From Pseudobdellovibrionaceae bacterium (GTDB lineage Bacteria > Bdellovibrionota > Bdellovibrionia > Bdellovibrionales > Bdellovibrionaceae), in assembly GCA_025055135.1 (NCBI GenBank), contig JANWYU010000208.1:1-40588 (forward strand): a stretch of DNA of 40,588 nt, in the 5' to 3' direction. How positions within the stretch are numbered: the first letter of the stretch is position 1; the number at the start of each line of letters is the position of its first letter. Shown one piece after another: positions 35,367 to 40,588 of the stretch. The translations under genes were made by a program, and so were the position numbers. Under the pieces are notes generated by a model. That model was given only the letters and a program-made list of their open reading frames with translations, was not told the origin of the DNA and searched no databases.

Positions 35367-36599
35367 TTATTCGCGAAGATGTTGGGCTAGTTTTTCTTTG
35401 GGTAATAGTTCTACCAGTCTTCTGGCGATTAGAAGAGTTGCTACAAGTCCTAAAGTGACGATCATAACAATGGTGGGGATGTGTACAATAGCAGAAATGT
35501 CACTTTCCTGGTAAATATCGGGGAGAATCCTCCAAGGATGTTCTTGCAAATACCATGCTACCAACGTTCCAAAGGAGGCTCCTACAATGACACCTACTCC
35601 CCCCAACCAAAAGCTCAAGGCAAGAACAATGTGTTTGAGGTTGGTAACGGACATTCCCAATAATCTCATAAGAATAAAGTCTTTACTTTTTTGACTGATC
35701 AATAGGGCAACGGTCATAATAACGGCAAAGAGAGCCACTAATGAGGCGATTGATAGAAATAGAGAAATCATGATTTTTTCTAGGCGTAGGGCCAAAAACA
35801 TACTATGTTCTCGCTCCTGCCATGTGGCAATTTGCAGTTGTGGCCATTGTTTTTGCAATTGCTTTTGAATTTTTAACGACTGATCCGAGTCGTGGAGCCA
35901 TATGAAGAATTGTATGGTAACATTTTCTTGAGGCAATCCCAGACTATCCTGTTGTTCCTGAAGGTAAAAGAAGGTGGAGCGATCCCAAGTTGCTGACGTC
36001 AAAGTGAGGTATCCCTGAACGGTGCTAACTCCGAATTTCGGTATTTCCGTCTGTCCTCCCAAGAGGGCTTTGAGGGGCAAGAATCTAACTTGATCTCCAG
36101 GCAAGGTTCCCATGTTTTCGGCTAGCTCGCGTCCTAGTATGATTCCTGGTTTTTCGACAAGAGAAGAAACCATTTCCTTGTCAGGAGACAGGCGTTGGAT
36201 AAACGCTAGAAATTGATTTTTTGGTACCCCTATGGCTGTTACCCCTTGAAAATGTCCCTTCCAGTTAAATAAGATGAGATCTTGTTTTTTTAAAAGATAA
36301 ATAGATTCAATTTCGTTTATTTTTTTTAATTCCATGAGATAGGTGCTTACTGAGTGCTCTGGTAACTGGGAAACTACCAGATGGGGTTCATGGGTTAGTA
36401 ACCTTTTTCTTACTTTTAGATTGAGGTCGTTCATGATACTGATGATAAGGATAAAGGCGCTAAAACTGATAAATAGAGATAACGTGCTAATCAACGCAAT
36501 ACGCTTCAAGGTGGTGGGAGCCTTAGATGATAAGAGGAAGGCCCGAAAAAAATAAAGACTAAACCATAATATAGGTAACCTGAATGAGGGCACTTTCAT
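35367..36599 (-). CDS. FtsX/LolC/LolE-like ABC transporter permease
   Basis: 410 aa, the length of LolC/LolE. Layout: one N-terminal membrane helix after SLYFFRAFLLSSK (about 35-58), a periplasmic domain to about 270 (LTHEPHLVVSQ at its start), and three C-terminal helices at about 275-300, 320-350 and 365-392, with the cytoplasmic coupling segment SKDFILMRLLGMS. In Gram-negatives such permeases, with a LolD ATPase, extract lipoproteins from the inner membrane. No ATPase gene is next to it and only one permease is present. The N-terminal LolC hallmark region is diverged, so another FtsX-type function is possible. Its ATG overlaps the stop of the preceding gene (ATGA, 36596-36599). Confidence 0.85.
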   Translation of the reverse strand: MKVPSFRLPILWFSLYFFRAFLLSSKAPTTLKRIALISTLSLFISFSAFILIISIMNDLNLKVRKRLLTHEPHLVVSQLPEHSVSTYLMELKKINEIESIYLLKKQDLILFNWKGHFQGVTAIGVPKNQFLAFIQRLSPDKEMVSSLVEKPGIILGRELAENMGTLPGDQVRFLPLKALLGGQTEIPKFGVSTVQGYLTLTSATWDRSTFFYLQEQQDSLGLPQENVTIQFFIWLHDSDQSLKIQKQLQKQWPQLQIATWQEREHSMFLALRLEKIMISLFLSIASLVALFAVIMTVALLISQKSKDFILMRLLGMSVTNLKHIVLALSFWLGGVGVIVGASFGTLVAWYLQEHPWRILPDIYQESDISAIVHIPTIVMIVTLGLVATLLIARRLVELLPKEKLAQHLRE

Positions 36600-37348
36600 A
36601 AACCAAATTGCCTTTTGAAATAGGATTCCATTGCATCAAAAATGTCATTTAGATTCAGGTAATTTAGCCCTGCCTGAGCTACTGTTTCTTGGATGTTATC
36701 ATTTGAATTCGCTAGGTTTAGGTCAATGACCGTGGCTTTTGGGTTAAGGTAGTTAAAATAATGAATACTCTTGATGATTTCGGGGGACATTTCCGAATGA
36801 TAATTGGGTCCCATGATACTAATGGCTCCGTTGGCGGATTCCATAACGATATGGTGTCGTTCGATAATTTTCCATTCTAATCCTAAATAGGGTGCTAAAA
36901 GTTGTGCGATTTCAGTCTCACTGACACCGGGTTGCAAAAGCTCAAAGTATTTATAGCCTTTTGCAAAAAAAGCATTCACTAATGGTAACATACTTGGAAA
37001 ATAACCCATTAAGTAGACTTTTAGTTCTGGCAGGTAATTGATTTTCCTGCTTTGGTAAAAGAAGTGAATGACATTGGAAACAAAACTGATTCCACGGTAT
37101 TCGTTTTCTTTTCTTATTATGAGATCCATGTGAAAGTTCAGGCGTTCGCTCAATAAATCCCTAAAATATTTCACCTGATTGATCCAGGAAGGGTAGCGAA
37201 AGTCGACTATTACAAAATCACCGTTCCAATGGGCTAGTTGCTGCACAGGAACTTCCTGGGCATGAAAGTGAGGTAACCATTTTTCCAAAAAGGGGTGTTG
37301 TGCAATAATCCCTATTGTTGGTTTTGGTGTATCCATAGTTTGGCACAT
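36596..37348 (-). CDS. Protein of unknown function, possible Rossmann-like fold
   Basis: 250 aa, no signal or membrane segment. Alternating strand/helix pattern: TIGIIAQHPFLEKWL, FVIVDFRYPS, then SEVAQLL-type helix, ISIMGPNYHSEMS, KATVIDLNLANSNDN and a C-terminal helix. The last third recalls the dinucleotide-binding half of shikimate-dehydrogenase-like proteins, but no GxGGxx loop is seen, so this is a weak resemblance only. The gene overlaps the end of ribF by 37 bases (25 if it starts at ATG 37336) and the start of the permease by 4 bases. Tight overlaps on both sides support a real gene. Start uncertain. Confidence 0.72.
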   Translation of the reverse strand: MCQTMDTPKPTIGIIAQHPFLEKWLPHFHAQEVPVQQLAHWNGDFVIVDFRYPSWINQVKYFRDLLSERLNFHMDLIIRKENEYRGISFVSNVIHFFYQSRKINYLPELKVYLMGYFPSMLPLVNAFFAKGYKYFELLQPGVSETEIAQLLAPYLGLEWKIIERHHIVMESANGAISIMGPNYHSEMSPEIIKSIHYFNYLNPKATVIDLNLANSNDNIQETVAQAGLNYLNLNDIFDAMESYFKRQFGL

Positions 37349-38274
37349 TCCACGTCTTTTTCGATTTGGTTTTTAAGATGTATCATCGATGTGAAGCGAA
37401 CAACCCCTCTTATCCAGTGCAGAAAATGTACTTTGACCGATCGGTTGTAAAGGTCTCGGTTACACTCCAATACATGCACCTCCAAGCGTGGTGTTTCAAT
37501 ATCCAGGGTAGGCAGAGGACCGTAATGGGCCACTCCCCAAAAACCTATAGCCTCTTTTTGATGTTCTTCTTCCAACCGTACCACGTAGACTCCTGGCTTC
37601 GGCAATTCGGTTTCGATCTGATCAATGTTAGCCGTAGGAAATCCTAAGTCTTTACCCCTACCGTCTCCCTTAACAACGATACCTCTAATCCAATAAGGGT
37701 GCCCTAAGGCTAGTTTCACGTAAGATAAATTCCCTTCCTGTAGGGCCTTTCGAATAAGGGTGGTGCTAATTCCTCTCCCATCGGGGAGACACACCTGAGG
37801 AGTCACTTCGATTGTCAGGTGTTGAGCAGCACCCCACTGAATGAGGTCCTGGACCTCCCCTTTTCGCTGATGGCCAAAGCGAAAATTATAACCGACAACA
37901 ATACCAACTAGGGGAGCAAATGTTTCTTTTAAAAAATCCAAAAACTCGTCAGGGCTTAAATGCTGCATTTTTTTATCGAAGGGCAAATATTTCACCTGCA
38001 CCTTTATGGAAGGATCAGAGCCGAAATTTAAAATGTGTCGTATTTTGGTTTCTTGATCCGACAACGTAAGTAATCGGCGGTGGGGCGGGTTGAGCACTGC
38101 TTGGGGATGGGGATTGAATGAGGTAACAACAAGGTGAGCCTGTTTTTTTAAGGCCAATTGATATGCCTGCTGAAGCAATTTTTGGTGTCCTAAATGGACA
38201 CCGTCAAAATTACCAAGAGCGATAACGGTGTTATTCGGTTTGTTAGGTTGGGTACTCGAGGGAGAGCTACTCAT
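37312..38274 (-). CDS. ribF: Bifunctional riboflavin kinase / FAD synthetase
   Basis: 320 aa, usual length. Phosphorylates riboflavin to FMN and adenylates it to FAD. N-terminal nucleotidyltransferase domain with GNFDGVHLGH (21-30) and VVGYNFRFGHQRKG, followed by the linker STTLIRKAL. The C-terminal kinase domain has GDGRGKDLGFPTANI near 205-219, with the PTAN metal/nucleotide motif, and GVYVVRL. Homologues start at or near this ATG. First gene of a minus-strand unit with the unknown protein and the permease. The 61-base gap to the divergent CHASE2 kinase should hold both promoters. Confidence 0.95.
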   Translation of the reverse strand: MSSSPSSTQPNKPNNTVIALGNFDGVHLGHQKLLQQAYQLALKKQAHLVVTSFNPHPQAVLNPPHRRLLTLSDQETKIRHILNFGSDPSIKVQVKYLPFDKKMQHLSPDEFLDFLKETFAPLVGIVVGYNFRFGHQRKGEVQDLIQWGAAQHLTIEVTPQVCLPDGRGISTTLIRKALQEGNLSYVKLALGHPYWIRGIVVKGDGRGKDLGFPTANIDQIETELPKPGVYVVRLEEEHQKEAIGFWGVAHYGPLPTLDIETPRLEVHVLECNRDLYNRSVKVHFLHWIRGVVRFTSMIHLKNQIEKDVECAKLWIHQNQQ

Positions 38275-38344
38275 GGCGCTAATTTATCCGCGTTCGTTTA
38301 AAACTTGAATCAAATCCCAAGTTTCATTAGTTTTAGTGCAGCGC

Positions 38345-40114
38345 ATGAGTTTTCTTTTTTCTTACTCTTTACTATGGAGGGTGGCCTTTGGGGTTTTGGT
38401 AGCTAGCCTTACTTTGATTGATCGTGAGCATTTACATTTTGATTCTCGTTTGTTGCTATCCCGCGGAAAATTTCTGGCGGATCAAATTACTGTGGTTCGT
38501 GTGGGCTCAAATTTAAAAAATCGAAGTATGTTAAGCCCCCCGGTATGGGGTCCAGCCTCCATCGTTTACGAATCCTCGGATGAGTTTTTCTGGGATGAGC
38601 CCTTTTGGGGGGATTTGTTGCAAAAAATTTTAAATTATAACCCAAAAAGGATAGGAGTTACTTTTTACTTTTCCCCCAAGCACTTGATTGGCTCTCATCG
38701 AGTCCCATTGTTCACAGATCAACGGATTATTTGGGCAGTTCCTTGGCAATCGGAAGGCTTTAAATTTCCACCGCAGACGTTACCGGATCGATCCAATGTG
38801 GGTGAGCTGCACTTTAATCCCAGTAGCGATGGATTGATCCGTTACTATCAGCCGCAGAGCTCGGAAATTGGAGATTTTTTCGAAAAAATTTTAGGTTACC
38901 CTTTAAAAAGAGTTGCACTTCGGATCAGTCAAAGGGAAGCCGATCTAACTGTAGTAGATGCTGTTGATATTCTGAAAAATAAGGTTGATGGTAACCAATT
39001 CTTTTCAAATCGTATTGTTTTAATTGGCAGATCCTTAAACGATTCTCGTCAAGTGTTTCATACCATTAAGGGTCCCTATTCTCGGTTGGCTCTTTCGGCT
39101 GTGGTTTTAAACAATTATCTTAACAAGAATTACATCTCGGTGGGTCCAGTTTTTGTTTATATTTTATATTTTATGGCCATGGCGCTATTAGCATTGATGA
39201 TCATGTTACAGTTTCCTCATAAAATTGCCCTTATTTTTTTGATTTTTGTGGGATTTTTTTTAACGATATTTTCCATCTATTTGTTTGATTATTACTCGAT
39301 TTGGCTTCCTATTTGGGGTATTTGGATTGAGTTTTCTATTATTTGGGTTCTTTTTTTGGGCTATAGTTTAAACAAAATGGAACGGGATGCTCTTAAGAAC
39401 CTTCAGGAAAAGAGGCTAGAAAGGCAGCTTGAAGAATTAAAGATTAATTTTATATCATTAATTAGTCATGATCTAAAAACCCCTTTGGCTAAAATTCAGG
39501 CATTAGTGAATCGCTTAAAGGCAGAAAATCCCCATTTTAGTAGTGAATATCAAAAAATTGAAAAGTATTCCCAGGAGTTAAATCGCTACATTCAAAACGT
39601 GCTCAAATTGTTACAAGTGGAAAGTAAGAAATTTTCTCTCAATATTGATAGTGTAGACGTGAATCAGGTTTTAGAGGATGTAGTGGAGGAGCTTCAGCCC
39701 TTGATTGCAGAAAAAAACATTGTGATTAAGAAAGGATTTGAGCCTCTTTTCCCCATTGAGGGTGATCAACAGTTACTTAAAGAGGTTTTTTTAAATTTAG
39801 TACAAAACGCCATTCAGTATAGTAAACCAGGGGGAGAAATTGTCCTTACTTCAGAAGATCGCAAGGATCAAATTGTGCTTTCCATCGAGGATCAGGGAGT
39901 GGGTATACCATCTGAGGAATTAAACAGTATTTTTAATAAATTTTATCGAGGCAAAGCGGCCTCTTTAGCCCAACAGGGTTCTGGTTTGGGGCTTTATTTA
40001 GTCCGTTATTTTGTTGAGCTTCATCATGGGCAGATATATATTGACAGCGAGGTGGGTAGGGGAACAAAAGTGCAAGTGGTGTTACCCGTTCAACAAACAG
40101 GAGTGACGTCATGA
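38345..40114 (+). CDS. CHASE2-domain sensor histidine kinase
   Basis: 589 aa from ATG 38345; a GTG at 38336 would add three residues, and neither has a good SD. One N-terminal membrane helix (about 5-22) and an extracytoplasmic CHASE2 domain to about 260, ending in FFSNRIVLIGRS. Three consecutive helices follow (about 262-340), the classic CHASE2 arrangement. HisKA carries LISHDLKTPLAK, phospho-His at about 375 (codon at 39467). HATPase_c carries NLVQNAIQYS, EDQGVGIP and GSGLGLYLV. It should sense an unknown periplasmic signal and phosphorylate the regulator encoded next, whose ATG overlaps this stop (ATGA). Confidence 0.9.
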   Translation: MSFLFSYSLLWRVAFGVLVASLTLIDREHLHFDSRLLLSRGKFLADQITVVRVGSNLKNRSMLSPPVWGPASIVYESSDEFFWDEPFWGDLLQKILNYNPKRIGVTFYFSPKHLIGSHRVPLFTDQRIIWAVPWQSEGFKFPPQTLPDRSNVGELHFNPSSDGLIRYYQPQSSEIGDFFEKILGYPLKRVALRISQREADLTVVDAVDILKNKVDGNQFFSNRIVLIGRSLNDSRQVFHTIKGPYSRLALSAVVLNNYLNKNYISVGPVFVYILYFMAMALLALMIMLQFPHKIALIFLIFVGFFLTIFSIYLFDYYSIWLPIWGIWIEFSIIWVLFLGYSLNKMERDALKNLQEKRLERQLEELKINFISLISHDLKTPLAKIQALVNRLKAENPHFSSEYQKIEKYSQELNRYIQNVLKLLQVESKKFSLNIDSVDVNQVLEDVVEELQPLIAEKNIVIKKGFEPLFPIEGDQQLLKEVFLNLVQNAIQYSKPGGEIVLTSEDRKDQIVLSIEDQGVGIPSEELNSIFNKFYRGKAASLAQQGSGLGLYLVRYFVELHHGQIYIDSEVGRGTKVQVVLPVQQTGVTS

Positions 40115-40588
40115 ATTTGAATCGGCTCCGAGTGCTAGTGGTGGATGATGAGGAAGAACTCTTAGCTTCCATGGATTCTATTTTGAGAGACTTATTGAAA
40201 GACTATGATCTTACCGTGAGTAAGGCACGAACAGGCAGAGAAGCCCTGGGAATTCTAGAACATGAGGAGTTTGATCTTATTATCATGGACGTGAAAATGC
40301 CTGAGATGGATGGTTTGTCCGCATTACGAGAAATAAGAAAAATGAGACCCGAAAGTTTTATAGTCATTCAAACGGCCCACGCCAATTTAAAGGAGGCAGT
40401 AGAGGCCATACGCATGGGGGCTTATGACTATATTGAAAAACCCATCCAAGTTGATAAGTTGCGGGCTTTAATTCATAAGTGTTTGGAAACCAGACAGCTG
40501 GTTCATGAGGTAACCTTTTCCCATCCCCTCATGGATGATGATATTGAAAGTGAAATGGTGGGTAGTTCCAACAAAATGAAGGAAATTT
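40111..40588 (+). CDS. NtrC-family response regulator, 3'-truncated
   Basis: The frame is open to the right edge (159 full codons). Receiver domain: VVDDEEE with Asp12-Asp13, phosphoacceptor Asp60 in IIMDVKMPEMDG, a Thr in IQTAHA and Lys in YIEKP. After a short linker, MVGSSNKMKEI is the usual opening of a sigma-54-interacting AAA+ domain (VGxSxxM), so the full protein is probably an NtrC-type activator of RpoN promoters; the AAA+ and Fis-type parts lie beyond the window. ATG overlaps the kinase stop by four bases, so this is its cognate regulator. Confidence 0.92.
   Translation, partial: MNLNRLRVLVVDDEEELLASMDSILRDLLKDYDLTVSKARTGREALGILEHEEFDLIIMDVKMPEMDGLSALREIRKMRPESFIVIQTAHANLKEAVEAIRMGAYDYIEKPIQVDKLRALIHKCLETRQLVHEVTFSHPLMDDDIESEMVGSSNKMKEI

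Larger units (their letters stand above)
1..40588. repeat. Dispersed hexamer GTTACC/GGTAAC, over-represented
   Basis: A hand count gives about 50 GTTACC and about 41 GGTAAC on the plus strand; chance at about 43 % G+C predicts about 19 in total. Examples: 76, 149, 870, 1192, 2070, 5682, 13573, 15785, 23121, 28287, 28298, 38990. Most copies read GTTACC on the coding strand (about 66 of 88 genic copies), in all three codon phases. Three are intergenic (2070, 5682, 15785), all in GGTAACAA context. Confidence 0.6.

Overview
The window looks like a chromosomal stretch of a free-living Gram-negative bacterium with roughly 40-45 % G+C (judged by eye). Evidence for two membranes is a phosphate-selective-porin-like barrel, a Slt-type lytic transglycosylase, a LolC/E-like permease, two lipobox lipoproteins and a second probable outer-membrane barrel. 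An NtrC-type regulator, CHASE2 and PAS sensor proteins, a diguanylate cyclase and many secreted proteins of unknown function would suit a deltaproteobacterial or Bdellovibrionota-like lineage. That placement is inference and was not tested. No transposase, integron, prophage, CRISPR array, rRNA or tRNA was seen.

Layout. 1-5674: the 3' part of ppdK, then smc. 5809-6582: a secreted PPY-repeat protein ending at a strong intrinsic terminator. 6712-7966: a metallo-beta-lactamase-fold hydrolase and a BFD-like [2Fe-2S] protein. 7976-9232 (minus): a protein of unknown function. 9292-15773: a tight run of cysteine desulfurase, mnmA, mtaB, rnc, era and der, joining tRNA thiolation to RNA processing and ribosome assembly. 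15842-18190: an SNF-family sodium symporter fused in frame to an OprO/P-like porin. 18244-19086: mutM. 19132-24191 (minus): a secreted alpha/beta hydrolase with a long coiled-coil tail, comM/yifB and a Xer recombinase. 24263-25776 (minus): two lipoproteins. 25777-26220: mostly non-coding. 26221-28532: a CsgG/FlgT-like exported protein and a probable barrel. 28571-31376: phoU-phoB-phoR, the kinase apparently lacking a canonical start codon. 31399-33582 (minus): slt-like transglycosylase. 33642-35329: a cupin and a PAS-GGDEF cyclase with ATGA overlap. 35367-38274 (minus): ribF, an unknown protein and a LolC/E-like permease with overlapping ends. 38336-40588: a CHASE2 histidine kinase and a sigma-54-type response regulator cut by the window edge.

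The strongest unusual points are two. First, the symporter-porin polyprotein: its last membrane helix ends in a signal-peptidase-like AWA|A site, and the predicted topology puts the porin in the periplasm. Second, the hexamer GTTACC/GGTAAC is dispersed through the window at about five times chance, in all codon phases, which could mark an uptake, recombination or chromosome-organisation signal. Lesser points are a likely ATT start for the PhoR-like kinase, an RNase III with Ala where a metal-binding Asp is usual, and several unassigned secreted proteins. The remainder is ordinary core genome.
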